Positions 1 through 9,300 of a stretch of DNA of 64,000 nucleotides are shown piece after piece. The translations under genes and the position numbers were made by a program. Numbering within the stretch: position 1 is the stretch's first letter; every line of letters begins with the position of its first letter. The notes beneath the pieces were generated by a model that worked only from the letters and a program-made list of their open reading frames with translations, did no database searches and was not told the DNA's origin. The stretch is taken from assembly GCA_937967455.1 (NCBI GenBank), contig CALCJK010000007.1, positions 62,001 to 126,000 of the forward strand. The letters are read 5' to 3'. Origin of the DNA: an uncultured bacterium. GTDB taxonomy: Bacteria > Bacteroidota > Ignavibacteria > UBA10030 > BY39.

Positions 1-693
1 CAAGCAATATCTCGACTTGTTGAAAAGCTTCGTGACGACCGAATAGGTTTAATTGTATTTGCTGGAGATGCTTATCTGCAGTTGCCATTGACTCCTGATT
101 ACTCTGCAGTTAAACTTTTATTAGATGCAATTGATACGGATGTTGTTCCAATACAAGGAACCGCAATAGGTTCTGCAATTCGTTTAGCTATAAAAACATT
201 CCCACAAGATAATAAAAAACACAAAGTTTTAGTCATAATCACTGATGGAGAAAACCACGAAGACGACGCAATTGGTGAAGCAAAAAATGCATCATCACAA
301 GGTCTTATAGTTCATACCATAGGTATTGGTTCACCATTAGGTTCGCCTATACCAATTTATCAAAACAATCAATTAGTTGGTTATAAAAAAGACAAACAAG
401 GAAATATAATAATCACAAAGCTTGATGAATCAGCACTTCAACAGATTGCAGTTGCAGGTAATGGAAAATATTTCCAGGTTTCTTCACAACAAAGAGAACT
501 AGATAATATACTTACAGAAATTGCCTCATTAGAAAAAAATGAATATTCTGCAAAAATTTTCACTGAGTATGATGATCAGTTCCAATATTTTCTAATCTTA
601 TCAATAATTTTAATTTCAATTGAGTTCTTCATCTCTGAAAAAAGGAACAAATGGTTGTCAAATTTAAATCTTTTTGGGAAGAATAAAATATGA
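1..693 (+). CDS. batB: BatB-type VWA-domain membrane protein (5' end outside window)
   Basis: The reading frame is open from base 1, so the gene starts upstream; the TTG at 82 is internal. The residues before it (RIGLIVFAGDAYLQ) match the core of BatA/BatB von Willebrand A domains. A TDGE motif near the middle supplies late metal-site residues of the VWA fold, while the DxSxS part of the MIDAS lies outside the window. A single hydrophobic segment near the C-terminus (FQYFLILSIILISIEFF) anchors the domain to the inner membrane. The gene overlaps batC by 4 bases (ATGA) and heads batC-D-E, which favours BatB over BatA because BatB normally sits next to BatC. Bat proteins are known as Bacteroides aerotolerance factors, but their biochemical role is not settled. 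Confidence 0.85.
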   Translation, partial: QAISRLVEKLRDDRIGLIVFAGDAYLQLPLTPDYSAVKLLLDAIDTDVVPIQGTAIGSAIRLAIKTFPQDNKKHKVLVIITDGENHEDDAIGEAKNASSQGLIVHTIGIGSPLGSPIPIYQNNQLVGYKKDKQGNIIITKLDESALQQIAVAGNGKYFQVSSQQRELDNILTEIASLEKNEYSAKIFTEYDDQFQYFLILSIILISIEFFISEKRNKWLSNLNLFGKNKI

Positions 694-1334
694 AAATGAT
701 TCTAATTTTGATACTATCAACAACCAGTATTTTTGCACAATCGGAACGCTCTTTGATCAATTCTGGCAACAAAAAATTTAAAGATAAAAAATATATAGAA
801 TCAGAAATTGACTATAGAAAAGCTTTAGAAAAAAATAAAGAATCTTTTTATGGAACTTTTAATCTGGGTGATGCACTCTATAAACAAGAAAAGTACTCAG
901 AAGCAACTGAAGAATTTAAAAGAGCTATCGCAAAAACTTCAGACAAAGAACACAAAGCCAGATCATATCACAATTTAGGCAACTCTCTTCTGAAAGCTCA
1001 AAAAATCCCTGAGAGCATTGAAGCTTATAAAAATGCACTTAAGCTAAATCCTAATGATATAGATACTAAATACAACTTGGAATTTGCTAAATTACTATTA
1101 CAACAACAACAAAATCAGAAGCAGGAACAACAAAAGCAAGATCAAAAAGAACAGGATAAACAAAAAGAAAATCAACAGAACCAGACTCAAAAAAGCGATC
1201 AACAACAGCAACAAAAAATCTCTAAAGAAGATGCCGAAAGAATTCTTGAAGCTCTAAAGAATGAAGAAAAAGATGTTCAAAAGAAATTAAAGAAAAAATC
1301 ACCTGCAAAAATTTTTATCGAAAAAGATTGGTGA
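690..1334 (+). CDS. batC: BatC-type TPR protein with Gln-rich tail
   Basis: This 214-residue protein begins with a short signal peptide (about residues 1-16, ending FAQ). About three TPR repeats follow (residues 20-135) with typical Y-x-G-x-F/NLG signatures. After them comes a low-complexity stretch of Gln, Lys and Glu (about 138-175), then a helix with EDAERILEALKNEEKD, which I recognise as the conserved end of BatC proteins. It probably acts in the periplasm as a protein-protein adaptor of the Bat complex. The start overlaps the batB stop and the end overlaps the region just before batD, so translation is likely coupled. The Gln-rich linker is coded by CAA/CAG runs and could vary in length between strains (inference). 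Confidence 0.85.
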   Translation: MKMILILILSTTSIFAQSERSLINSGNKKFKDKKYIESEIDYRKALEKNKESFYGTFNLGDALYKQEKYSEATEEFKRAIAKTSDKEHKARSYHNLGNSLLKAQKIPESIEAYKNALKLNPNDIDTKYNLEFAKLLLQQQQNQKQEQQKQDQKEQDKQKENQQNQTQKSDQQQQQKISKEDAERILEALKNEEKDVQKKLKKKSPAKIFIEKDW

Positions 1335-1339
1335 TAATT

Positions 1340-3151
1340 ATGAAACAATTAACATTATACATTTTTTTATTATTCATTATTTTAAATAATTCACTTGGCC
1401 AGGAAGTAAATTTTACTGCATCAACTTCGAGTGAAAAAGTTAATATGGGCGAACAATTTGAAGTTACTTATACAATAAATGCAAGTGGTAAAAATTTTAA
1501 AGCACCTAATTTTGATGACTTTATAGTATTATCCGGTCCTAATCAATCTCAAAGTATTCAGATAATAAATGGGAGATTATCTCAAACGATATCATTTTCA
1601 TATATTTTACAACCTCGCAGCGAGGGTAAGTTCATAATTCCTCCAGCCAGTATTGAGGTTGATGGTAAGAAAATTCAAAGCAACTCCATAACAATAGAAG
1701 TCTTAAAAGGTACAACAAAACCCCAAACAAAAAATCAACAAAAGTCCATAGAGGACGAGAATCTAACAAAACAGATTGGGCAAAATTTATTCATACGAGC
1801 ATCTGTTGATAAAAACGAGTTATATCAGGGCGAACAACTAACTATAACTTATAAACTCTATACTAGATTAAATATTGTAAATTCAGCGATAAGTAAAGTG
1901 CCATCATTTACCGGATTCTGGGCACAGGACATAGAATTAGATAGAAACCAGAATTATACAATTGAAACAATTGATGGTATACAATATAAAAGTATTCCAA
2001 TTAAAAAAACAGCACTTTTCCCTCAGAGAAGCGGTATATTAGAAATCGAACCAATGGAAGCTAGTTTTGTTGTACAAATTCAACTCAGAAAAAGAACAGG
2101 CGATTGGTTTGATCAATTTTTTAATGATCCTTTCTTTGGGAATACTGTGAATAAAGAATATACAACTAGAAGTAACAGTTTAAAAATTAAAGTTAAACCC
2201 CTCCCGGAGAACCCACCTACTTCATTCAACGGTGCCGTTGGAAAATATAATTTAGATGTATGGTTAGACAAAAATGAAACCAAAGCTAACGAACCTGTTA
2301 CTCTAAAAATTAAAATTACTGGAAAAGGCAATTTGAAATTATTAGAGCCAATCAAGCTTAATTTTCCTGTAGATTTTGAAAGTTACGAACCAAAAACATC
2401 AGATAATATAAATCAAAAATCAAGTACAATATCAGGAAGCAGAACATTTGAGTATTTGCTCATACCTCGCCGACAAGGTAATTATACCATTCCAGCGATT
2501 AACTTTACTTTTTTCGATGTCGAACTTAAAAAATATCAAACTCTCACAACACCAGAAATGAAATTAGTAGTAACAAAGGGTGCTGAAGTAGTTGGTGGTC
2601 CAATAACTGGTTTAACAAAAGAAGAAATAAAATTAATAGGACAGGATATAAGATTTATTAAAAGCGGAAGGAGTAAGTTTGTTAAACATGGAGCAAAATT
2701 CTTTGGTTCTACAAAATTTTTCTTAATATTTCTTAGCCCATTTATAATACTTACTCTATTTTTTCTGATTATTTACAAATATGAAGCCAACTTAAAGGAT
2801 ATTGTTGGTTACAAAAATCGAAAAGCTACAAAGATTGCAAAGAAACGTCTGAATTTTGCCAGGAAATTATTGAATACCGAAAATAAGGAAAAATTTTATG
2901 AAGAAGTATCTAAAACTATCTGGACTTATATAAGTGATAAATTAGGTATTCAATTAGCTGAATTAAACAAAGAAAATGTAACTTCAACCTTGAAAGATAA
3001 AAAAGTTAAAGAAGAAACAATTCACCGATTATTAAAAATATTAGAAGAATGTGAATATTCAAGATTTACCCCATTAGGTGATTCTACAAATATGAAAAGT
3101 ATTTACGAAGAAGCTGTAAAAATTGTAATTGATATTGAGGAAGAGTTATGA
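1340..3151 (+). CDS. batD: BatD-type oxygen-tolerance protein
   Basis: The open frame begins with a TTG at 1328, but the ATG at 1340 gives a clean signal peptide (MKQLTLYIFLLFIILNNSLG) and is preferred. The long extracytoplasmic part (about residues 20-455) is rich in beta-strand sequence of the BatD family, with several Ig-like segments ending in patterns such as PQRSGILEIEP and PRRQGNYTIPA. One transmembrane helix (about 457-480) follows, then a cytoplasmic helical tail of about 120 residues. It is 603 residues long, normal for the family. It sits between batC and batE and overlaps batE by 4 bases. BatD is thought to be membrane-anchored with the other Bat proteins; a direct activity is unknown. 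Confidence 0.88.
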   Translation: MKQLTLYIFLLFIILNNSLGQEVNFTASTSSEKVNMGEQFEVTYTINASGKNFKAPNFDDFIVLSGPNQSQSIQIINGRLSQTISFSYILQPRSEGKFIIPPASIEVDGKKIQSNSITIEVLKGTTKPQTKNQQKSIEDENLTKQIGQNLFIRASVDKNELYQGEQLTITYKLYTRLNIVNSAISKVPSFTGFWAQDIELDRNQNYTIETIDGIQYKSIPIKKTALFPQRSGILEIEPMEASFVVQIQLRKRTGDWFDQFFNDPFFGNTVNKEYTTRSNSLKIKVKPLPENPPTSFNGAVGKYNLDVWLDKNETKANEPVTLKIKITGKGNLKLLEPIKLNFPVDFESYEPKTSDNINQKSSTISGSRTFEYLLIPRRQGNYTIPAINFTFFDVELKKYQTLTTPEMKLVVTKGAEVVGGPITGLTKEEIKLIGQDIRFIKSGRSKFVKHGAKFFGSTKFFLIFLSPFIILTLFFLIIYKYEANLKDIVGYKNRKATKIAKKRLNFARKLLNTENKEKFYEEVSKTIWTYISDKLGIQLAELNKENVTSTLKDKKVKEETIHRLLKILEECEYSRFTPLGDSTNMKSIYEEAVKIVIDIEEEL

Positions 3152-3897
3152 AAAAGCTATTATTGATTTTAATACTTTTTTATACATCATCTAAATGCGA
3201 TGAAGTGCATCAGCAGTTTGAAATGGCTAATGAACTTTATCGTAAAGGTGAATACCAAAATGCTCTGCACATATATGAACAAATCATGAAAAATGGTTAT
3301 ATAAGTGAAGATTTATATTACAATATAGGTAACGCTTACTTTAAACTGGATAACATTCCAGCAGCTATTTTATATTTTGAACGAGCAAAACGCTTATCCC
3401 CGAACGATGATGATATTGATTTTAATTTAAAAATTGCTAATTTAAAAGTTGTAGATAAGATAGATCCATTGCCCAGAATTTTTTTTATAAATTGGTGGTA
3501 CTCTGTATCAAACCTTAACAATTCAGAGAACTGGGCAACAACAGCAATCCTATTTTCCTGGATATTTGTTGGATTATTAATTTTGTTTAGAATAAATAAA
3601 ATTTTAATTATCAAGAAAATAAGTTTTATAACTGGAATATTTTCGCTCATTTTGATGATATTTTTTTTGTTATTTGCATATACACAGTATTGGTATGAAA
3701 CTGATAACACAACTGGTATAATTTTTTCAAGCAATTCCCTGGTAAAAAGTTCGCCAGATGAAGCTGGAACTGATCTCTTTGTTATTCATGAAGGGGTAAA
3801 AGTTGAGATACTTGATGCTGTTAACAATTGGAGAAAAATAAAACTGGCAGATGGTAAAGTCGGCTGGATCCCTGCTGAGGATATTGAAATAATCTAA
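3148..3897 (+). CDS. batE: BatE-type protein: TPR, two membrane helices, SH3-like domain
   Basis: The protein has 249 residues. A signal peptide (about 1-17) is followed by TPR repeats (about 20-95, with YNIGNAYFKLDNIPAAILYFERA) and two membrane helices (about 131-148 and 158-182). A C-terminal bacterial SH3-like domain (about 191-249) carries the typical VGWI motif near its end. This order, and the position as last gene of the bat cluster, is the BatE pattern. The start codon overlaps the batD stop (ATGA). The SH3 domain suggests contact with peptidoglycan or a protein partner in the periplasm (family knowledge, not shown here). Confidence 0.85.
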   Translation: MKKLLLILILFYTSSKCDEVHQQFEMANELYRKGEYQNALHIYEQIMKNGYISEDLYYNIGNAYFKLDNIPAAILYFERAKRLSPNDDDIDFNLKIANLKVVDKIDPLPRIFFINWWYSVSNLNNSENWATTAILFSWIFVGLLILFRINKILIIKKISFITGIFSLILMIFFLLFAYTQYWYETDNTTGIIFSSNSLVKSSPDEAGTDLFVIHEGVKVEILDAVNNWRKIKLADGKVGWIPAEDIEII

Positions 3898-3949
3898 TTT
3901 GTATTTTTCCCTTCTTTTATGCATCTTTTTATCAAAGATATATAATTTA

Positions 3950-5920
3950 ATGAAAATTCTTAATGTCAAAAGTATTCAATCTCAATTAATTTTATATTTC
4001 ACAATTGCTATTATTATTCCGGCAATAATAACCAGCATAGTGGGAGTGAAAATTATAAATGATCAGGTAATTCAGCAGGCAGAAAATAAAGTTTTATCTG
4101 ATTTAAATTCCGCAAGAGAGGTTTATCAAAATTCAATCCAGCACATTACAAACATTACCAGAATGATTGCAGTGCGCAGCTTAATTATTAAAGCATTGGA
4201 AAATCGAGATATAAATTTTTTAAAGCAAGATTTCAATAAAATATTAAAAAGAGAAAAACTTGATATATTAACAATTCTTGATGAAAATGGTAACGTAATT
4301 TGTCGAGGTAGTAACCCGAATATCTTTGGTGATAATTTACAATCGAATCTAATCATAAAAAATTGTATCATAAAAAAGCAAATTATATCAGGTACTGTAG
4401 TATCATCAATAGAAGAAATTAGGAAGGATTCACCGGAATTAGCAGAACGTGCAATAATGAAAATTATCCCAACACCAAAAGCAATATCACGTACAGATAC
4501 TGTTGAAACCTCAGGAATGTTTTTAAAAGCAGCAGTACCAATATTCAATGAGTCTAATAAATTTATTGGTATTCTTTTAGGTGGTGTTTTGATAAACCGA
4601 AATTATGAGATTGTGGATAAAATAAAAAAATTAATGTATGAACAAGCTACATATAAAGGAAAAGAGCTCAGTACCGCAACGATATTTTTAAAGGACTTGA
4701 GAATTTCTACAAATGTAAAAAACGAAGATGGAAGTCGTGCAATTGCTACACAGGTATCAGAAGATGTTTACAGGACTGTAATCGAGAAAGGCGAGAGATG
4801 GATTGGTGATGCTTTTGTTGTCAACACATGGTACATTGGCGCTTACGAACCAATTAGCGATATTAACGGCCAGATTGTCGGTATCTTATATGTTGGTACC
4901 TTAAAATTACCATTTGATCACTTATTACGCAACTCTTTGCTAACATTCCTCGGCATTGCATTTATTGGAATAATCATAGTTGTGATTGTCTCATTTCGTT
5001 TATCCAAGAAAATTTCTGCACCTTTAAAAAAATTAGAAATAATAGCGGATGAATTAGCTAATGGAAACTATAATCTTGATTTCCAATGCAATGGGCCAAT
5101 AGAGATAGAACACCTTGCCGGCTCCTTTAAAAATATGGCAATGGAGTTACAAAAAGAAAAATCGAAGCTTGAAGAATGGGCATCTACTCTTGAGAAAAAA
5201 GTTCAAGAAAGAACCGATGAAATTAAGAAAATTCACTCACAATTATTTCGTTCAGAAAAACTTGCTTCATTAGGTAAACTCGCCGCTGGTGTAGCTCATG
5301 AGATTAACAATCCACTTACTGGAATTTTAACAAACGCAAGTTTAATGCTTGAAGACCTTGATCAAGCTGATCCAAAAAGAGAAGATGTTGAAATAATAGT
5401 TAAGGAAACAATTCGTTGCAGAGAAATAGTTAAACGACTGTTAGATTTTGCCAAACAAACTCAACCACAAAAAAAATTAACCAACATTAACACTTCAATA
5501 GAAAATATCATTCTATTAATTCGAAACCAAGCATCATTTAGAAACATACAAATTGAAAAAAATCTGGATCCTAATATTCCTGAGATAATGGTGGACCCGG
5601 ATCAAATTCAGCAGGTATTCATTAATATCATTATCAACGCTGCCGAAGCTATGAATAAAGGTGGAAAACTTTCGATTGAAACAAAACTAGATAAAAATTC
5701 CAATTACATAACCATAATATTTAAAGATACAGGACCTGGAATACCTGATGAATTAAAAGAAAAAATATTTGATCCATTCTTTACAACAAAGGAAAGTGGT
5801 ACAGGTCTTGGCTTATCAATTAGTCATGGTATTATTGAACAACATGGTGGAACCATTGATCTGGACTCAAAAGCGAACGAAGGAACAACTTTTATTATAA
5901 ATCTCCCAATTAAGCACTAA
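3950..5920 (+). CDS. Cache-HAMP sensor histidine kinase
   Basis: The frame is open from a TTG at 3899, but the ATG at 3950 puts a normal membrane helix at the N-terminus, giving 656 residues. Order: TM1 (about 12-33), a large periplasmic Cache-type sensor domain (about 37-320), TM2 (about 327-349), HAMP (about 352-400), a short coiled coil, HisKA (about 430-497) with the phospho-acceptor His450 in [12 protein letters not shown], and an HATPase_c domain with the N box (IINAAEAM), G1 box (DTGPGIP) and G2 box (GTGLGLSIS). The kinase class is the one usually paired with NtrC-like regulators. The regulator gene starts 8 bases downstream, so the two almost certainly form a pair. The signal is unknown; Cache domains commonly bind small organic ligands. 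Confidence 0.92.
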   Translation: MKILNVKSIQSQLILYFTIAIIIPAIITSIVGVKIINDQVIQQAENKVLSDLNSAREVYQNSIQHITNITRMIAVRSLIIKALENRDINFLKQDFNKILKREKLDILTILDENGNVICRGSNPNIFGDNLQSNLIIKNCIIKKQIISGTVVSSIEEIRKDSPELAERAIMKIIPTPKAISRTDTVETSGMFLKAAVPIFNESNKFIGILLGGVLINRNYEIVDKIKKLMYEQATYKGKELSTATIFLKDLRISTNVKNEDGSRAIATQVSEDVYRTVIEKGERWIGDAFVVNTWYIGAYEPISDINGQIVGILYVGTLKLPFDHLLRNSLLTFLGIAFIGIIIVVIVSFRLSKKISAPLKKLEIIADELANGNYNLDFQCNGPIEIEHLAGSFKNMAMELQKEKSKLEEWASTLEKKVQERTDEIKKIHSQLFRSEKLASLGKLAAGVAHEINNPLTGILTNASLMLEDLDQADPKREDVEIIVKETIRCREIVKRLLDFAKQTQPQKKLTNINTSIENIILLIRNQASFRNIQIEKNLDPNIPEIMVDPDQIQQVFINIIINAAEAMNKGGKLSIETKLDKNSNYITIIFKDTGPGIPDELKEKIFDPFFTTKESGTGLGLSISHGIIEQHGGTIDLDSKANEGTTFIINLPIKH

Positions 5921-5928
5921 AACCCGAC

Positions 5929-7317
5929 ATGATTGCGAATATTTTAATAATAGATGATGAATTAGTAGTATGTAAAAGTTGTGAAAAAATATTTCTTAGA
6001 GCTGGACACAACGTTAAGTTTTCAACTTCCGGCAAACAGGCACTTGCGTTATTAGAAAATGAAAAATTTGATATTGTATTTTGCGATCTCAAGATGTTGG
6101 ACATGGGTGGACTGGAAGTATTACAAACTATAAAACAAAAATATCCGGATATCATTGTTATAATGATTACTGGTTATGCTACTATTGCTTCTGCAGTCGA
6201 GACAATGCGCTCAGGAGCATTCGATTTCCTGCCTAAACCATTTACTCCAAATGAGATAATGGCTGTTCTGGAACGCGCACTTGAACGTAAAAAACTAATG
6301 CAAACCATAACAGATGAACTGAAGTACGAACCTTCATACGGTTTTGAAGGATTGATAGGCAAAAGTGAAAAAATGCTGGAAGTTTATAAACTAATTCAAA
6401 AAGTTGCACCAACCGACTGTACGGTCTTAATTATTGGAGAAAGCGGTACAGGAAAAGATCTTACAGCAAAAGCAATACACGAAAACAGCAAAAGAAAAAA
6501 CGAAAAATTCTTTGCTATCGACATTTCTACTTTATCCAGCACTTTATTAGAAAGTGAATTATTCGGTCATAAAAAAGGTGCATTTACAGGTGCTGTATCA
6601 GATAAACAGGGCATTTTTGAAGTTGCTGACCAAGGCACAATTTTCCTTGACGAAATTGGCAATTTATCACTCGAAGTCCAATCAAGACTTCTCAGAATAT
6701 TACAATTTAAGGAGTTTATGCCAGTTGGTAGCACAACCGTAAAAAAAGCTGATGTACGTCTCATTTTTGCAACCAATCAAAATCTCAAAAAGCTAGTTGT
6801 TGAAGGAAAATTCCGAGAGGATTTATATTACAGATTAAATGTTTTTCCAATCAAATTACCACCATTAAGAGAAAGAAAAGAAGATATTCCTGAGCTTGTA
6901 ACTTACTTCTTGAAAAAATACTGCTCATCGATAAACAAATCAATACCCATAATTACACCTGATGCCTTAGAAATTCTAACAAATTATCACTGGCCAGGAA
7001 ATGTACGTGAGCTTGAACATACAATAGAGCGGTTATCAATTTTGGTAGAAGGCAATGAAATTAAGCCAATACATATCTCCACAGCATTATTCAAATCCGA
7101 CATTCAAATTGGTTCTGTAATCCCAAAAACAACCGAAGAACTCAAACAGATAAAAAAACAAATTCGTGAAGCTTCAATTCAAGAATTAGAAAAAATGTTT
7201 GTAATCGAAGCTTTAAAAAGAAACGATTGGAATGTTACCAAAGCAGCAAGAGATGTGAATATGCAGCGTTCTAATTTTCAAGCACTTATGCGAAAATACA
7301 GAATAAAACGAATTTGA
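5929..7317 (+). CDS. NtrC-family sigma54-dependent response regulator
   Basis: This 462-residue regulator has three standard parts. A receiver domain (1-118) has Asp53 as phosphorylation site. An AAA+ ATPase domain (about 142-370) shows Walker A (GESGTGKD, 170-177), the sigma54-contact loop GAFTGA (217-222), a Walker B motif ending LDEIG (about 240), and R-fingers in the usual place (FREDLYYRL). A Fis-type helix-turn-helix closes the protein (about 415-462, NVTKAARDVNMQRSNF). It should activate transcription only from sigma54 promoters. One such promoter lies 148 bases after its stop codon, in front of the two-receiver gene, which makes that gene the first target to suspect. It follows the histidine kinase directly in one operon. 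Confidence 0.95.
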   Translation: MIANILIIDDELVVCKSCEKIFLRAGHNVKFSTSGKQALALLENEKFDIVFCDLKMLDMGGLEVLQTIKQKYPDIIVIMITGYATIASAVETMRSGAFDFLPKPFTPNEIMAVLERALERKKLMQTITDELKYEPSYGFEGLIGKSEKMLEVYKLIQKVAPTDCTVLIIGESGTGKDLTAKAIHENSKRKNEKFFAIDISTLSSTLLESELFGHKKGAFTGAVSDKQGIFEVADQGTIFLDEIGNLSLEVQSRLLRILQFKEFMPVGSTTVKKADVRLIFATNQNLKKLVVEGKFREDLYYRLNVFPIKLPPLRERKEDIPELVTYFLKKYCSSINKSIPIITPDALEILTNYHWPGNVRELEHTIERLSILVEGNEIKPIHISTALFKSDIQIGSVIPKTTEELKQIKKQIREASIQELEKMFVIEALKRNDWNVTKAARDVNMQRSNFQALMRKYRIKRI

Positions 7318-7321
7318 TGAA

Positions 7322-7341
7322 GTGCATATTTATTTTTGCAC
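7322..7341 (+). promoter_or_regulatory. Short inverted repeat upstream of the sigma54 promoter
   Basis: GTGCA and TGCAC are separated by 10 bases, about 125 bases upstream of the sigma54 -24 element. The distance suits an enhancer for an NtrC-type activator, and dyads of this kind are typical of Fis-type helix-turn-helix sites. The arms are only 5 bases long, so a chance dyad or a weak terminator of the upstream gene is equally possible. Confidence 0.25.
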
Positions 7342-7464
7342 CTGTATAATTTTTATTTCTCACATTATTTAAAAAATTCCAAAATTTTACCCTTCTTAAC
7401 TCAATACAAGCCAAAATCTATTACCACTCACCTTTAAAATTCACCTAAATTTATTAAATATTTT

Positions 7465-7481
7465 CTGGCACTATTTATGCT
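7465..7481 (+). promoter_or_regulatory. Sigma54 (-24/-12) promoter
   Basis: The sequence CTGGCACTATTTATGCT matches the sigma54 consensus TGGCAC-N5-TTGCW, with the invariant GG and GC exactly 10 bases apart (GG at 7466-7467, GC at 7479-7480). The -12 part reads ATGCT rather than TTGCT. It lies 51 bases before the start codon of the two-receiver protein. It directly follows a gene for a sigma54 activator, which strengthens the call. Confidence 0.8.
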
Positions 7482-7531
7482 CATATTATTGTAAAAAATA
7501 AAATGAAAAATTAACAAAAAGGAATAAGAAA

Positions 7532-8692
7532 ATGATCACCGAAAAAATTTTAGTAGTTGATGATGAAGAAACCGTTTGCCAGAGTATTAAAAAAATCCTT
7601 ACAAGAAGAGGTTATACTGTAGATAACGCACTCTCAGCTGAAGAAGCAATTAAAAAAATAAATGAGTTCAGTTATGATTTAGTCATAACTGATTTAATGA
7701 TGCCAAAAACAAATGGTATTGAATTAATTCAGATCATAAAAGGAAATTATCCTGAACTGGATGTTGTAATGATCACTGGATACGCCTCAATCGAATCTGC
7801 AGTAAAAGCCACAAAACTTGGAGCTATAAACTACATTCCAAAACCATTCACACCAGACGAGCTTACAAAAATAACAGATAATATACTTTCCCAGAGAAAA
7901 GTAAAATTACATTCTAAAAAAGATGTTTCTAAGGAAAATATTTCAGACGAGAAAATTGATGTCGATTTACCATTTAGTGAAAAGGAACTAACTAAAGCCA
8001 CATCGAGTGAATATGTATCCTCCCTGACTCATAGTGATATTCCACTAGCAAGCAAAACTGCATTAAAAGCCTATTGTAATTTGGGAAAAAGAGAATGTCG
8101 CCGACTTGTACTTGAGGGCAGAGAATGTATTGGTGAATGTCCTATCACAAAAAAAGAAAAAGCACAAGCAAAAAGAACATCCAAAAAAGCTTTCAATTAT
8201 GACGAAATACTAGATGTAGACCTTCCTTTTAATGCAAAAGAGTTAGAAAAATTTATGGACTCAGACTATATTAACTGTATGTCGAGATCAGATATACCAC
8301 TTGCAGGTTTATATGGAAGAACCAAAGAAAATACACACAACGCTCTTGTAGTCGATGATGAACCAATAGTTTGTCATAGCGTCCGAAGAATCCTTGCAAA
8401 AAACAATATAACCGTTACTGAGGCTTTTGATGTAGATGTAGCACTACAAAAAATGAAACTTGGTAAATATGATCTCGTGATTTTAGATTTAAAAATGCCC
8501 AAGAAGAGCGGTTTAGAAGTTTTACAAACAATAAAATCCAATTGGCCAAATTTACCTGTTATATTGATATCCGGATATGCAACTATCGAAAATGCTATCG
8601 AAGCGATAAAACTCGGTGCCTACGATGTAGTCCCAAAACCATTTACACCTGAAGAACTTTCTAAAAAGGCTGAAGAAATATTAGCCTCCTAA
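7532..8692 (+). CDS. Dual-receiver protein with Cys-cluster linker
   Basis: The protein has 386 residues. Receiver 1 (about 1-120, phospho-acceptor Asp54) and receiver 2 (about 270-386, phospho-acceptor Asp319) both have the Asp-Asp pair, the K-P-F motif and the Thr/Ser switch positions of active receivers. The linker between them is unusual. A roughly 32-residue motif beginning DVDLPF and ending SDIPLA occurs twice (143-174 and 228-259) and brackets four cysteines, C182, C189, C199 and C203 (C-x6-C-x9-C-x3-C). There is no output domain, so it may act as a phosphate relay, a sink, or a protein-binding switch; the cysteines could bind a metal or Fe-S cluster or sense redox state (inference). 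A sigma54 promoter lies upstream. The ribosome site AAAAAGGA precedes the ATG by 8 bases. Confidence 0.88.
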   Translation: MITEKILVVDDEETVCQSIKKILTRRGYTVDNALSAEEAIKKINEFSYDLVITDLMMPKTNGIELIQIIKGNYPELDVVMITGYASIESAVKATKLGAINYIPKPFTPDELTKITDNILSQRKVKLHSKKDVSKENISDEKIDVDLPFSEKELTKATSSEYVSSLTHSDIPLASKTALKAYCNLGKRECRRLVLEGRECIGECPITKKEKAQAKRTSKKAFNYDEILDVDLPFNAKELEKFMDSDYINCMSRSDIPLAGLYGRTKENTHNALVVDDEPIVCHSVRRILAKNNITVTEAFDVDVALQKMKLGKYDLVILDLKMPKKSGLEVLQTIKSNWPNLPVILISGYATIENAIEAIKLGAYDVVPKPFTPEELSKKAEEILAS

Positions 8693-8710
8693 GTTAAATT
8701 CATCAGCTTA

Positions 8711-8745
8711 GGGGTTGGTTACCGTTGTTAACCAACCCCTTTTTT
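8711..8745 (+). terminator. Rho-independent terminator after the dual-receiver gene
   Basis: Arms of 11 bases (8711-8721 and 8729-8739, GGGGTTGGTTA with its exact complement) close a 7-base loop and are followed by six T. It starts 18 bases after the stop codon and separates the signalling block from the polysaccharide locus. Confidence 0.92.
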
Positions 8746-8757
8746 ATTTAAAAATTA

Positions 8758-8786
8758 TTGATTTTTTCAATATATTTTTGTATAAT
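8758..8786 (+). promoter_or_regulatory. Sigma70-type promoter of the polysaccharide locus
   Basis: TTGATT (8758-8763) and a perfect TATAAT (8781-8786) are separated by 17 bases. Transcription would begin near 8793, leaving a leader of about 27 bases before the first gene. It lies just after a terminator, so it is the natural start of the long gene run that follows. Confidence 0.75.
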
Positions 8787-8819
8787 TTATAAAATTTTAT
8801 AAAGAACCTGGAAGATTTA

Positions 8820-9293
8820 ATGTTTAAGAGTGGTATAATTCAAGGTGTTTTAATCAAGGAGCTTTTACCTCACTCCGATTCACGCGGTTGGTTAATAGAA
8901 ACATTTCGTCAGGACGAAATTGATGATAAATTCTTCCCTGTTATGTCATACATATCAATGACATATCCGGGAATAGCTCGAGGACCTCACGAACACATTG
9001 AACAAAGCGACTTTTTTTGTTTTATAGGACCTTCAACATTTAAATTATATCTATGGGATAATCGTAAAGATTCACCAACTTATATGAATAAAATGACAAT
9101 TATCGCTGGTGAGAATTCCCCAAAATCTGTAATTGTTCCTCCTGGAGTTGTACATGGCTACAAAAATATTGGAGATAAACCCGGTTTTGTTGCAAATTAT
9201 CCAAATCGACTATTTATGGGAAGAGGCAAAAAAGATAAAGTAGATGAGATACGCCATGAAATCGATCCCAACACAATCTTCACACTCGACTAA
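8820..9293 (+). CDS. dTDP-4-dehydrorhamnose 3,5-epimerase-like cupin
   Basis: This 157-residue protein is of the RmlC cupin family. It opens with a 3,5-epimerase-like start (GVLIKELLPHSDSRGWLIE) and keeps the RGPHEH and PPGVVHGYKN signatures around the sugar-nucleotide pocket. It is shorter than canonical RmlC (about 180) and its central strand (FFCFIGPSTFKLYLWD) departs from the usual one. The exact reaction is therefore open: it may be a 3,5-epimerase or a related keto-sugar isomerase. The next gene makes dTDP-4-keto-6-deoxyglucose, its likely substrate. No rmlA or rmlD is present in the window. A GGAAG ribosome site precedes the ATG. Confidence 0.75.
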   Translation: MFKSGIIQGVLIKELLPHSDSRGWLIETFRQDEIDDKFFPVMSYISMTYPGIARGPHEHIEQSDFFCFIGPSTFKLYLWDNRKDSPTYMNKMTIIAGENSPKSVIVPPGVVHGYKNIGDKPGFVANYPNRLFMGRGKKDKVDEIRHEIDPNTIFTLD

Positions 9294-9300
9294 AATATAA

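Noticed and set aside
2113-2355. Antisense open frames inside batD and many other genes.
   Set aside because: They have low-complexity or frame-shadow composition, no ribosome sites, and conflict with well-supported genes.
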